Source: Rhizobium sp. FKY42
GTDB taxonomy: Bacteria; Pseudomonadota; Alphaproteobacteria; Rhizobiales; Rhizobiaceae
Reading direction: 5' to 3'
Assembly (NCBI RefSeq): GCF_005222835.1
Contig: NZ_STGA01000029.1
Coordinates: forward strand, 124,001-188,000
Length of the DNA stretch: 64,000 bases
Shown: piece by piece, positions 39,601 to 48,850 of the stretch
Numbering within the stretch: position 1 is the stretch's first letter
Layout of the letters: every line of letters begins with the position of its first letter
Program-made: the position numbers and the translations under genes
Notes under the pieces: generated by a model
Database searches by the model: none
What the model saw: the letters and a program-made list of their open reading frames with translations, nothing else
Told to the model about the DNA's origin: nothing

Positions 39601-39722
39601 TGCCTGAAATTCCTCAGTTGTAGGGATAAGTGGGCGGTGTTTAGCCGCCCCGATTCGCGAAAACAAGAGGGTTTCGGCAATTTCACGCAGCCGTCATACG
39701 TCAGAGATGAGAAGTATCACCT

Positions 39723-40406
39723 TCAGGCGACCGCCCTGCCCTTTGCGCCATGCAGGTCCAGGCATCGCTCGAACCATTCAGCAACCGAATGGTCCTTCGA
39801 AATCGCAAGCGAACCCGTCGTAATTCGCAACCACTGGAGCGCGCCAAACAGAATATAGTCAGCAAACAGAGGCGCCTCACCACCCAGGTATGGTTGAAAC
39901 TTCAGCATATGCCGCATTGGCTCCAGTTGAGCAGTCAGATCGGATATCGCCTGCAGACGACCGGCCTCGAATTCCTCCAGCCTGCGACCCAACCTCTCTT
40001 CGCGGCTGGTGCGGAAATAGGTCTGGTCTTTCTCGTCCAGCATGTCGTGGATGTCCTTGATCGCAATCCGCGAAAGCACAGGATGGACCAGCATTTGCGA
40101 ATATCCCTCGACAAAGCGCGCCAGTGCCTTGCCACCTTCACCGCCAAACAGCGTGGGGCGGTTGGGATAGGTATCCTCCAGATAAACGGCGATATCGAAG
40201 CTGTCACGGATCAGGAGATCACCGTCGCGCAAAACCGGGACAGTTTTGGAGAACCCGTTTTCCAGCTTGGGTACTTCAGTAAACGGCACCGGCCGCTCGA
40301 TATACTCAAGCCCCTTATGCTCAAGAGCCATGACAATCTTCCAGCAGTGCGGCGAAAAAGGCCTGTTCACATCGCGACCGCAGAGCGAGTAGAGAATTCG
40401 GGTCAT
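39723..40406 (-). CDS. Glutathione S-transferase family protein (LigF/beta-etherase-like)
   Basis: 227 residues. N-terminal thioredoxin fold with NRPFSPHCWKIVMALEHKG, cis-Pro region KTVPVLRDG and glutathione contact IRDSFDIAVYLE. The C-terminal helical domain is longer than in the other two GSTs of the window. Start 40406 has AGGAG 8 bp upstream; the long leader back to 40595 is not credible. Divergent from the DinB gene. Confidence 0.88.
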   Translation of the reverse strand: MTRILYSLCGRDVNRPFSPHCWKIVMALEHKGLEYIERPVPFTEVPKLENGFSKTVPVLRDGDLLIRDSFDIAVYLEDTYPNRPTLFGGEGGKALARFVEGYSQMLVHPVLSRIAIKDIHDMLDEKDQTYFRTSREERLGRRLEEFEAGRLQAISDLTAQLEPMRHMLKFQPYLGGEAPLFADYILFGALQWLRITTGSLAISKDHSVAEWFERCLDLHGAKGRAVA

Positions 40407-40543
40407 TCTGGGCTCCTGGTTTTTCCCGGCATACATAGTGGTCTTGGCGCAATCGTCGATCAAATGAGATAATTTCATGGATCCCATAAGACACACTTCT
40501 AAATCGAAGTGATAGCCTGCACGCTGTTTTGAGGGAGCATAGA

Positions 40544-41053
40544 ATGTTGAAGCATTTCCGGATGTTTGCGCGCTACAATAGCTGGGCAAATACAAAGCTG
40601 TATAATGCCTGCGAGGAACTGAGCGACGAAGAACTCAGAGCAGACAAGGGCGCCTTCTTCGGTTCGGCGCATCGCACCCTCAACCACCTCCTTGCTGCAG
40701 ACCGGATCTGGCTCAAACGCTTCACCGGAACCGGAGACGCGCCGACGACGCTCGATGATGTTCTTCATGAGGATTTTGCTGCTTTGCGCGAAGCGCGCGA
40801 GACGGAAGACAGACGAATCATCAGCTGGATTGATGAGATCACGGACGCAGATCTGGCTGCCACGATTTCCTATTCACCAATCGCTTCTCCCGAAAGGATC
40901 GTGCAGCCGCTCGGTCCAATCCTCTCCCATGTCTTCAATCACCAGACTCATCATCGTGGGCAGGTGCACATGATCCTGACATGTCTCGGTCGACCTTCGC
41001 TCGCTCTCGATCTGATCTATTTCCTCCGAGGCGAAGGGGCTCGCTGGCAATAG
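40544..41053 (+). CDS. DinB-family four-helix metalloprotein
   Basis: 169 residues. Helical bundle with the DinB histidine triad visible as LNHLLAADR and FNHQTHHRGQVH, expected to bind Ni or Zn. DinB/YfiT proteins include thiol (bacillithiol, mycothiol) transferases; the role in alphaproteobacteria is unknown. GAGGGAG lies 6 bp before ATG 40544. Confidence 0.88.
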   Translation: MLKHFRMFARYNSWANTKLYNACEELSDEELRADKGAFFGSAHRTLNHLLAADRIWLKRFTGTGDAPTTLDDVLHEDFAALREARETEDRRIISWIDEITDADLAATISYSPIASPERIVQPLGPILSHVFNHQTHHRGQVHMILTCLGRPSLALDLIYFLRGEGARWQ

Positions 41054-41109
41054 ACGAGTGGATGCCAGACCTCTTGCGCATATCGTAAACTTCGGCCAAA
41101 ACCGCGGCC

Positions 41110-42996
41110 ATGATTACGATTACCGATCTTTCTGCACGCGTTGCAGGTCGCCTCCTTCTTGATCACGCCAGCGTCAGCCTTCCCACCGGCACGAAGGCTG
41201 GGCTTGTGGGCCGCAATGGAGCGGGCAAGTCCACGCTCTTTCGCGTCATCACCGGCGAGATGGCCTCCGAAAGCGGCTCTGTATCTCTCCCAAAGAATGC
41301 GCGGATCGGTCAGGTCGCACAGGAGGCCCCCGGCACCGAGGATCCGTTGATTGAAATCGTTCTGGCAGCCGACAAGGAACGGACGGCTCTTCTGAAGGAA
41401 GCGGAAGCTGCGACGGACCCGAACCGGATAGCTGAAATCCAGATGCGCCTCGTCGACATCGATGCGCATTCTGCGGAAGCTCGCGCGGCCAGCATTCTGG
41501 CGGGTCTCGGTTTCGACGCTGAAGCACAGGCGCGCCCGGCCTCTTCGTTTTCCGGCGGATGGCGCATGCGCGTGGCGCTGGCGGCGGTTCTCTTCTCGCA
41601 GCCGGATCTCTTGCTCCTGGACGAGCCGACAAACTATCTCGATCTTGAAGGCACGCTGTGGCTTGAGGATTATGTGCGGCGCTATCCGCATACCGTCGTC
41701 ATCATCAGCCACGATCGCGATCTTCTGAACAACGCCGTGAACGCCATTGTCCACCTCGACCAGAAGAAGCTGACCTTCTATCGAGGCGGCTACGACAGCT
41801 TCGAGCGACAGAAAGCGGAAAACGACGAACTGCAGATGAAGGCCAAGGCGAAAAATGACGCCGCCCGCAAGCATCTGCAAAGCTTCATCGACCGTTTCCG
41901 GGCGAAGGCCACGAAGGCGCGTCAGGCCCAGAGCCGCATCAAGGCGCTGGAGCGTATGGGCACTGTCGCGGCGGTCATCGAGGATCACGTTCAACCAATC
42001 ACATTTCCAGAACCTGAGAAGCAACCGTCTTCGCCCATTGTCGCGATCGACAAGGGCGTCGTGGGTTATGAGCCAGACAAGCCTATTCTGAAGGGGATAA
42101 ACCTACGGATCGACAACGATGATCGCATAGCTCTGCTCGGCTCGAACGGTAACGGCAAGTCAACATTCGCGAAGTTCATTTCCGGGAGGCTGGAAGCGCA
42201 AGCCGGTAATCTGCGCGTAGCCCCGAACCTCAAGATCGGCTTCTTCGCACAACACCAGTTGGACGATCTCATACCGGAACAATCGCCTGCCGATCATGTG
42301 CGCAGGCTGATGCCGGATCAGCCGGAAGCTAAGGTTCGCGCCCGCGTGGCCCAGATGGGCCTGGCAACAGAGAAGATGGACACTGCCGCCAAGGATCTCT
42401 CCGGGGGCGAAAAGGCACGCCTGCTCATGGGGCTTGCCGCGTTTCATGCTCCAAACCTGCTCATTCTCGATGAGCCGACGAACCATCTGGATATTGACAG
42501 CCGCAGGGCGCTCATCGAAGCGCTGAATGATTACAATGGCGCCGTCATCCTCATCTCCCACGATCGCCATCTGATTGAGGCAACCGTGGATCGGCTGTGG
42601 TTGGTCAACGGTGGGACGGTTGCGCCATTCGACGGCGATCTGGAAGACTACCGCGCTATCGTTGTCGCTTCGTCGCGTAAGAAAGACGAAAAATCTGCAA
42701 CGGATGTTGAAGATGTTGTCTCCAAGTCCGATCAGCGGAAGGCGAATGCCGAGAAGCGCGCATCCCTCGCTCCGCTCAAGAAGCGGATCAACGAGGCTGA
42801 AGCACTGACGGCAAAGCTTGAAAAGCTGATCCAGGCTCTGGACGTTGAACTGGCAGATCCCAAGCTTTACGAGAAATCACCTGCCAAGGCGGCTGAGAAA
42901 GCAAAACAACGCAGCGATGCTGCCGCCAAACTTGCTGAAACAGAAGAACTCTGGCTCGAACTTTCGTCCCAGTATGAAGAAGCTCTTTCTTCGTAA
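41110..42996 (+). CDS. ABC-F family ATPase (Uup/YheS-like)
   Basis: 628-residue soluble protein with two ABC domains and no membrane segment. First: Walker A GRNGAGKST, signature FSGGWRMRVAL, Walker B LLLDEPTNYLD. A 75-residue P-site tRNA linker rich in Lys/Arg/Ala follows (KAKNDAARKHLQSFIDRF). Second: Walker A GSNGNGKST, LSGGEKARLLM, LILDEPTNHLD. The C-terminal 90 residues form a charged coiled coil. ABC-F proteins act at the ribosome; the coiled coil suits YheS/Uup types. Which subfamily is uncertain. Confidence 0.93.
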   Translation: MITITDLSARVAGRLLLDHASVSLPTGTKAGLVGRNGAGKSTLFRVITGEMASESGSVSLPKNARIGQVAQEAPGTEDPLIEIVLAADKERTALLKEAEAATDPNRIAEIQMRLVDIDAHSAEARAASILAGLGFDAEAQARPASSFSGGWRMRVALAAVLFSQPDLLLLDEPTNYLDLEGTLWLEDYVRRYPHTVVIISHDRDLLNNAVNAIVHLDQKKLTFYRGGYDSFERQKAENDELQMKAKAKNDAARKHLQSFIDRFRAKATKARQAQSRIKALERMGTVAAVIEDHVQPITFPEPEKQPSSPIVAIDKGVVGYEPDKPILKGINLRIDNDDRIALLGSNGNGKSTFAKFISGRLEAQAGNLRVAPNLKIGFFAQHQLDDLIPEQSPADHVRRLMPDQPEAKVRARVAQMGLATEKMDTAAKDLSGGEKARLLMGLAAFHAPNLLILDEPTNHLDIDSRRALIEALNDYNGAVILISHDRHLIEATVDRLWLVNGGTVAPFDGDLEDYRAIVVASSRKKDEKSATDVEDVVSKSDQRKANAEKRASLAPLKKRINEAEALTAKLEKLIQALDVELADPKLYEKSPAKAAEKAKQRSDAAAKLAETEELWLELSSQYEEALSS

Positions 42997-43403
42997 ATTG
43001 AAGAAGCGATCTCAAAATATGACTATCAATCTGTTTCGCCCTCTTGGGACGATACCCGGCGTTCCAACGAAACACTGCAATTGCGTTTTTTGATTGTGTA
43101 GAATCTCCATTGCAGCTTTAGGAATATCTTAAATCTTAAGACACATCATGGTTTAGAAAGCAGGCAGAATGCACGCCAAGGTAATGGCTAGGTGCAATCT
43201 GCAATTCGTGCATTCTGATACGCATCTCTATGGAAGTACATCATAAACGCGCGCGTTTCGTTGCGTGCGACCTTGGACGTGCCTGCACCGCAACGCGCGA
43301 TGCATCTGTGCGTCTTACGCCGAGCGAATGATCGCTCGTCTGGTTGTTGTGCGTAACCTCCATGAAGGAGAGGAACGCTTTCCCTGATTGAACTGGACAC
43401 AAA
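42997..43403 (+). other. 407-bp intergenic region with three inverted repeats before the chemoreceptor gene
   Basis: No gene-like open frame. Inverted repeats: CAGAATGCACG (43165-43175) with CGTGCATTCTG (43207-43217), perfect over 11 bp; GTTGCG-TGC (43260-43268) with GCA-C-CGCAAC (43285-43294), extended by CGCGC/GCGCG across a 5-nt bulge; and CGAGCGA/TCGCTCG (43321-43338). A small dyad TCTTAA/TTAAGA is at 43127-43141. This could be a structured 5' leader of the chemoreceptor mRNA or an unannotated small RNA. GAAGGAGAGGA at 43364-43374 is purine-rich but about 29 bp from the start codon. Confidence 0.5.
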
Positions 43404-45356
43404 ATGCTTCGGACAATCTCGCTGAAAACGTCCCTGACATCCGCTTTCGTGCTGCTTCTTTGCCTTCTGCTCCTTCAAGGCGGCTTTGCACTTTCTACCA
43501 TGCGCAACATCTTCGGGAATGTGGACGGACTGGCGCATGACGCCGTTCCGAGCGTCGACATCACGAACAGGCTGAATATATCCATCGCCAATCTTCGTGG
43601 ACTGCAAACACGCCATATCCTGACCACTGATCCGCAGGCCATCAAGGATGCAGACGCCGCCCTGAGCAAGGAAGTCAAGAAGCTGAAGGACAGAATGGCG
43701 ACCTACGCGCCCATGATCTCGCTTGATGTCGAGCGGAAAGCCTTTGCAGGATTTACCGTCGCTGCAGATGAATATCTCAAGCTCAACGACAGGTTAGTTA
43801 GTCTGTCGCGCGCAGGCGACAAACAGGCCGCAGCTTCGCTTCTGACCGGCGATATGGTCAAGAGCTACGAGTTGATGGATAATTTTGCCGATGAGTTCCG
43901 CGACGCTAACGTCGACCAGGCCAAACGGATGTATGCCGAAAGCGCCATCCAGTTCAATAAATCCCTGATTTCGAATGGGCTTGTGCTGCTGGTAGGCATG
44001 ATTGCCGGCATCGGAGCCACCATTTTCGTATCACGTGAAGTATCCCTTCCCATCGACCGGATCACCAAGCTTATGCGCAAGCTGGCCAATGCGGAGTTCA
44101 ATGTCGAAATCCCCTATCTGGACCGGAAGAACGAGATTGGCGACATGGCAAAGGCCGTTCAGATATTCAAGGAAAACGGCATTCGGGTTCAACAGATCGC
44201 GGAACAAGAAGCCGCCTTCGGCGAGAAATGCGATGAGCTTCGGCAGGATATCGGCCATATGGTTCAGGCCGCCATTGAAGGAGATTTCTCGCGCCGCATG
44301 ACGATTACCTACCACTTCAAGGAGCTCAATGCGTTTGCTTCTGGAATGAACGAACTGGTGGGCAACATTGAAGCAGGCCTCTCAGAAACCCGTCGGGTGA
44401 TGAGCGCGCTTGCAACCGGCGACCTGACAGAGAGCATGCAGGGCAAGTTCAGCGGCGCATTTTTCGAACTGCAGCAGAACGTAAATTCCACGATGGACAC
44501 GTTGCGAGCGATCGTTTCCGAGGTTCGCTATTCCATCGACCAGATCAATTCCGGCTCAGGCGAATTGCGCTATGCCTCGGACGATCTGGCGAAGCGCACA
44601 GAACAGCAGGCTGCAGCCCTTGAAGAAACCTCGTCCGCGCTTGAAGTCATTACATCGGCTCTTCGTCAGTCCACGATGCGGGCGGCAGACGCCGCGAAGA
44701 AGGTAGATCATGCCCGCATCAGCACGGAAAATTCCAGCGTCGTCGTGAGTGATGCCATTGCCGCGATGGAACGTATTGAAGTCGCTTCTGGTCAGATCGG
44801 TCAAATCATCAACGTCATCGACGAAATTGCCTTCCAGACCAACCTGCTGGCCTTGAATGCAGGGGTCGAGGCCGCCCGCGCGGGCGAAGCCGGCAAAGGT
44901 TTTGCGGTCGTTGCACAGGAAGTACGCGAACTTGCCCAGCGGTCCGCCAACGCGGCCAAGGATATCAAGGCGCTCATCACCAAATCAGGCGAGGAAGTGG
45001 GCGCTGGAGTAAGACTGGTTACGGCAACGGGCCAGGCTCTTTCCCAAATCCGAACGCATGTGGAAAGCATCAACGAAGAAGTTCATTCCATCGCCAGTTC
45101 ATCCAACGAACAATCAAGCAGCCTGATGGAAATCAATCAGGCCTTAGGACAGATGGATCAGGTAACCCAGCGCAACGCAGCCATGGTGGAGGAAACGACT
45201 GCCAGCACCAACAAGCTTGCGGACGATGCCTACCATCTTTCCAATCTGATTGCCCGCTTCAAGTTGGAGCAAGCTGGCCACAGCGCGCAACCTGGTTTCG
45301 CGAACAGTAATTCCCGACCCAGCGGGGTTCCACGGATTGTAAGCAGTAGGGGCTGA
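43404..45356 (+). CDS. Methyl-accepting chemotaxis protein
   Basis: 650 residues. TM1 at about 12-33, a periplasmic four-helix-bundle ligand domain at 34-190, TM2 at about 192-213, HAMP (about 214-266), a second HAMP-like segment near 300-350, then the signalling domain with the hairpin tip [19 protein letters not shown] and [13 protein letters not shown]. No C-terminal CheR-tethering pentapeptide is visible (ends SSRG). Classical receptors of this type feed CheA/CheW; no che genes are nearby, so it is an orphan. Preceded by a structured intergenic region. Confidence 0.94.
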   Translation: MLRTISLKTSLTSAFVLLLCLLLLQGGFALSTMRNIFGNVDGLAHDAVPSVDITNRLNISIANLRGLQTRHILTTDPQAIKDADAALSKEVKKLKDRMATYAPMISLDVERKAFAGFTVAADEYLKLNDRLVSLSRAGDKQAAASLLTGDMVKSYELMDNFADEFRDANVDQAKRMYAESAIQFNKSLISNGLVLLVGMIAGIGATIFVSREVSLPIDRITKLMRKLANAEFNVEIPYLDRKNEIGDMAKAVQIFKENGIRVQQIAEQEAAFGEKCDELRQDIGHMVQAAIEGDFSRRMTITYHFKELNAFASGMNELVGNIEAGLSETRRVMSALATGDLTESMQGKFSGAFFELQQNVNSTMDTLRAIVSEVRYSIDQINSGSGELRYASDDLAKRTEQQAAALEETSSALEVITSALRQSTMRAADAAKKVDHARISTENSSVVVSDAIAAMERIEVASGQIGQIINVIDEIAFQTNLLALNAGVEAARAGEAGKGFAVVAQEVRELAQRSANAAKDIKALITKSGEEVGAGVRLVTATGQALSQIRTHVESINEEVHSIASSSNEQSSSLMEINQALGQMDQVTQRNAAMVEETTASTNKLADDAYHLSNLIARFKLEQAGHSAQPGFANSNSRPSGVPRIVSSRG

Positions 45357-45379
45357 TAGCGCCCCGAGCCAAAAACGGA

Positions 45380-45411
45380 ACGCCGGGAGCTTAACTGAGG
45401 TTTCCCGGCGT
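45380..45411 (+). terminator. Terminator-like hairpin after the chemoreceptor gene
   Basis: Perfect 9-bp stem ACGCCGGGA (45380-45388) with TCCCGGCGT (45403-45411), 14-nt loop; no T run follows, so intrinsic termination is uncertain. Confidence 0.45.
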
Positions 45412-45556
45412 GATATTCACAACCCAAACAGGTAGATTTAACTGAATTTTTCTACCTTGCCGATAATTTGAACCTTTTCAAACCTAACCTGATCAGCGGC
45501 AAGCATAGAATTCCCGCGAACTTATTCGCCATGACAATTCATTGAAGGATATACAC

Positions 45557-46594
45557 ATGCCTAATCAAAAATGGACGGATCTTCCAACCCCACTCGGCGG
45601 GATCGTCACGATTTCTGCAAATAATGATGGAACTTTAATCTCTCTTTCTAGATTTCGAGAGAAATTAACTGCCCGCGCTCTAACCAATCAACAGTGGGTG
45701 CAATTAGGGCAACAATTACAAGATATAGATGACCCTCAGGCAAATAATTACCGTATTCATGGTCACGGAAAAAATATATATATTTGTATCGCTTCAAATG
45801 TATATTGCTATCACGAGACAGTGTGGATAAAGATCGGATCTTTTCCCGGCCAGAATATCATAAAACTCTTTACGGCAAACGACGGTACATTTTATGTCGC
45901 AATGTTTAACCCTTGGCCTAAGTACCCAATATGGTACGTGCAGCGATTTTTGGGAAACCCATTGAAGCCCCAATGGACATCAGCCATTCCGGGAGACTTT
46001 CAGTCAGTAAGTGGAACTCTCTTCGACTGGATGTGCGATGCCAATGGAAATGTCTGCTTCGTAATGACCCAGCAGCGGGAAGATCAGAGATTGACGATGG
46101 GGATCGTGAACTCGAAAACCGGAGGTGCCGACATCATCTGCGTCAGCAACCGTTACGGGAGTGCTTCGGCCGGCACCTTTGACGCCAAGGGTGCCCCGGT
46201 AATGGTCTACTCTCCTATTGGCCCAGGGTCCGTGATTAACGGTGTTGTGGGCGCAAGGCCTAACTCAGTTTTCACCAGCAATATCATGAGCGGCTCTGGA
46301 AGGATAAGAGCAGTTCCTCTCGACGGCTATGTTGTAGCTTCGGCGCAAAACCAAATGGTTATGTTGAAGGATGGGAAGTGGAAGACATTTCCGATAGCCG
46401 CACCGTTTCGCGATTACATCTGGATGTTTGGTCAAGGAAACAAGATTTACATCGCAAAGTATGGGAACCTGGCCTATTTTGACGTCTCGACACTCTCCAG
46501 CAGCGAGTTGGAGGAGGCCCCCTCCATTGGTGAGCGCGAGGAATTTTCCGACGATGCGGTCGAGCCAGATATTCGCCTGACCCCAGTGGTCTAG
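45557..46594 (+). CDS. AT-rich orphan protein, probably a beta-propeller
   Basis: 345 residues, no signal peptide or membrane segment. Blade-like units recur by eye, each starting near a tryptophan and followed by an N/D-G turn and aromatic strand: QKWTDLPTP, QWVQLGQQL, TVWIKIGSFPG, PQWTSAIPGDF and GKWKTFPIAA; for example NDGTLISLSRF and NDGTFYVAMF. The first half is clearly more AT-rich than neighbouring genes, with TTA, ATA and AAT codons that are rare around it, suggesting transfer. GAAGGA lies 6 bp before ATG 45557. No family recognised; lectin-like or scaffold roles are possible but unproven. Confidence 0.7.
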   Translation: MPNQKWTDLPTPLGGIVTISANNDGTLISLSRFREKLTARALTNQQWVQLGQQLQDIDDPQANNYRIHGHGKNIYICIASNVYCYHETVWIKIGSFPGQNIIKLFTANDGTFYVAMFNPWPKYPIWYVQRFLGNPLKPQWTSAIPGDFQSVSGTLFDWMCDANGNVCFVMTQQREDQRLTMGIVNSKTGGADIICVSNRYGSASAGTFDAKGAPVMVYSPIGPGSVINGVVGARPNSVFTSNIMSGSGRIRAVPLDGYVVASAQNQMVMLKDGKWKTFPIAAPFRDYIWMFGQGNKIYIAKYGNLAYFDVSTLSSSELEEAPSIGEREEFSDDAVEPDIRLTPVV

Positions 46595-46622
46595 TTGTGT
46601 GTTCCTGACCCTGAACGGATCC

Positions 46623-46677
46623 AGCTGTTTTCGCAACAGCTCCAACGCGCTAAGCTCCTGCAATTGATTTGCAGGAG
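46623..46677 (+). promoter_or_regulatory. Tandem hairpins, the second covering the ribosome binding site of the S9 peptidase gene
   Basis: Hairpin 1: AGCTGTT (46623-46629) with AACAGCT (46635-46641), 5-nt loop. Hairpin 2: CTCCTGCAA (46655-46663) with TTGCAGGAG (46669-46677), 5-nt loop. The right arm of hairpin 2 contains the Shine-Dalgarno GCAGGAG, which ends 5 bp before ATG 46683, so folding should hide it from the ribosome. There is no T run, so neither stem is a classical terminator. Confidence 0.65.
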
Positions 46678-46682
46678 TTACC

Positions 46683-48749
46683 ATGGATAAGCCCGTCGCC
46701 GAGGATCTCTTTCTGGAGCAGGACAAGGATCCTGCAACAATCGCATTTGTCGAGGTGCGAAATCACGCCTCGGCCAGCGTATTGACGACGCCCCACATGG
46801 AAGAGACAGCCAAAGCAATCCAGGCTTTGATGGAGCGCGAAGACCGCCTCATCATCCCAAGCAGGCGCGGCGACTGGTATTTCGATTTTCACCGGACTGC
46901 AACCAATCCGCTCGGCCTGTGGCGTCGCCTGCCCGCAGATCAGGAACCATCGCCAGAGGCTCCTTGGGAAACCGTATTCGATGTCGATGCCTTCTGCGAA
47001 CGCGAAGGCAAGCGCTGGATTTTCGGCGGTGCGATTACCTGCCCTCTCCGGCCGACGCGCGTTCTCCTTCGCCTTTCCGACGGCGGTTCAGACCTTTCTA
47101 GGCTGCTTGAATTTGATACGGAAACAAGATCCATCGTCGAAGGTGGCTTCGACACGCCAGCTGTTCGTTCCCATGCCAGTTGGCTTAATGCCGACGAGAT
47201 CTGCTATTTCGGCTCGATCGATGAAGACTCGGCCACGCAATCCGGATGGCCGCGCGTTGGACGCAGACTGACCCGCGGAACCCGGCCGGAAGATGCGCCA
47301 CCACTCTATGCAGGCGAGAAGGCTGATGTCAGCGCCTATGCATTCGCCCTTCATTCGCAGTTCAACATGAGCGGCCAGACCGAGGTGCGATCGATTAGTG
47401 TCTTTGTGACCAACCATCAGATTGGAAAATCAAGCGTTTACGTTGGCCCCTCTCCGACCGACCTTAAACGTCTGCCTCTGCCTGTCGATATCGACTTCGA
47501 TGTTAATCGCGGCTTCCTGCTTTGGCTTGCGAAAAGCGATGAGCAGGTAGCTACCGGGACTTTGGCGTTGCAAAAGCTCACACCCTTTTCGGAGGAACCT
47601 CTTGATCAGAACCGGCGCGTTCTGGTTGAGCCAAGACCAGGCAGCGCGGTCAGCCAGTTCGCACTCCTGCGGGACTGGGCGGTCTATATCGTGGAGGATC
47701 GGCTCCGTCCGTCCCTATTTGTGCTAGATCTGACAGATGAGAGTGCACAGCCGATCAAGATCGATCTGCCGGATGGCTTTGAGGCCGTATCCTTCTCCTT
47801 GCAGCATTCCGACTTGCATCTCGGGATGGACCGTTTGTGGGTCACCGGGCGAGGTTTTCTGACGCCACCTACATGCTTTGAACTGGATCTTTCGGATCGC
47901 TCAACGCTGCCCGTCCTGAAGAATGGTCGCTCGTCTCCAGCCTATTTCGACGCGGAGGGAATGCAGTCACTGCTTCTGGAGGCGACTTCCGAGGATGGCA
48001 CGCAGATTCCCTATCACCTGGTCTTGCCGAAAACCTGGGAAAACGGCGAACTTCCGGTTCTGATCTATGGATATGGCGGGTTCAGCGTGCCGCTTTCGGC
48101 CGGCTATTCCGGCGTGACCGGCGGTTGGCTGCAACAGGGTGGCGCCTACGTGCAGGCTTATATCCGCGGCGGAAGCGAGCTCGGCCCCGACTGGCACACC
48201 GTTGCCAAGCGCGAGGGCAGACACAAGGCCTTCGAGGACTTTGTGGCGATCGCACGAGATCTCGTAAAGCGCGGTTATTCCAAGCCAGCACGCATTGCCT
48301 GCACCGGCGGCAGCAATGGCGGCCTGCTGACGGGCGTCATGTTGACGCGCTATCCCGACGATTTCGGCGCTGTATGGTGCCGCGTTCCGGTCCTTGACAT
48401 GATGCGGTTCCACGAGTTCCCGGCAGGACGCGCCTGGATGGACGAGTATGGCAATCCTGAAAAGCCGGAGGATAGAGCGTTCCTGCTCGACTACTCTCCG
48501 CTCCAGAACGTGCAGCCTTCTGCCGCCAAACGCTATCCGCCGATCTACATCGAAAGTTCGAGCAATGACGACCGCGTCCACCCCTCCCATGCACGGCGCT
48601 TTGCAAAGCGCCTGGAAGAGGCCGGACATCAGCCACTGTTCCATGAATATGGATCAGGCGGGCACGGCGGCGCCGGAAATTCGGCAGAGATGGCTCGACG
48701 TACCGCCATGGGTTACAGCTTCCTGCGGCAGACGATCATGAAGTCCTGA
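46683..48749 (+). CDS. Prolyl oligopeptidase family serine peptidase (S9A)
   Basis: 688 residues, no signal peptide. An N-terminal seven-blade propeller (about 60-400) gates a C-terminal alpha/beta hydrolase. Catalytic triad: Ser in CTGGSNGGLL, Asp in SSSNDDRVHP, His in GSGGHGGAG. The oxyanion tyrosine region reads YGYGGFSVPL. It cleaves short peptides after proline or basic residues. The upstream AT-rich gene is not obviously related. The ribosome binding site lies in a hairpin (46655-46677). Confidence 0.94.
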   Translation: MDKPVAEDLFLEQDKDPATIAFVEVRNHASASVLTTPHMEETAKAIQALMEREDRLIIPSRRGDWYFDFHRTATNPLGLWRRLPADQEPSPEAPWETVFDVDAFCEREGKRWIFGGAITCPLRPTRVLLRLSDGGSDLSRLLEFDTETRSIVEGGFDTPAVRSHASWLNADEICYFGSIDEDSATQSGWPRVGRRLTRGTRPEDAPPLYAGEKADVSAYAFALHSQFNMSGQTEVRSISVFVTNHQIGKSSVYVGPSPTDLKRLPLPVDIDFDVNRGFLLWLAKSDEQVATGTLALQKLTPFSEEPLDQNRRVLVEPRPGSAVSQFALLRDWAVYIVEDRLRPSLFVLDLTDESAQPIKIDLPDGFEAVSFSLQHSDLHLGMDRLWVTGRGFLTPPTCFELDLSDRSTLPVLKNGRSSPAYFDAEGMQSLLLEATSEDGTQIPYHLVLPKTWENGELPVLIYGYGGFSVPLSAGYSGVTGGWLQQGGAYVQAYIRGGSELGPDWHTVAKREGRHKAFEDFVAIARDLVKRGYSKPARIACTGGSNGGLLTGVMLTRYPDDFGAVWCRVPVLDMMRFHEFPAGRAWMDEYGNPEKPEDRAFLLDYSPLQNVQPSAAKRYPPIYIESSSNDDRVHPSHARRFAKRLEEAGHQPLFHEYGSGGHGGAGNSAEMARRTAMGYSFLRQTIMKS

Positions 48750-48850
48750 CTCGATCCTTTGCTGCATCGCATAAACGGGCCATTAACGATGTTGAGTGAA
48801 AGTGGTGAGGCATATCAGTGCTTTGCCTCCTTCACCTCAAAGTTGGTTTC

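Noticed and set aside
45361..45541. Attachment site or tRNA flanking the AT-rich gene
   Set aside because: I saw no tRNA, no direct repeats and no integrase, so an integrative element cannot be claimed.
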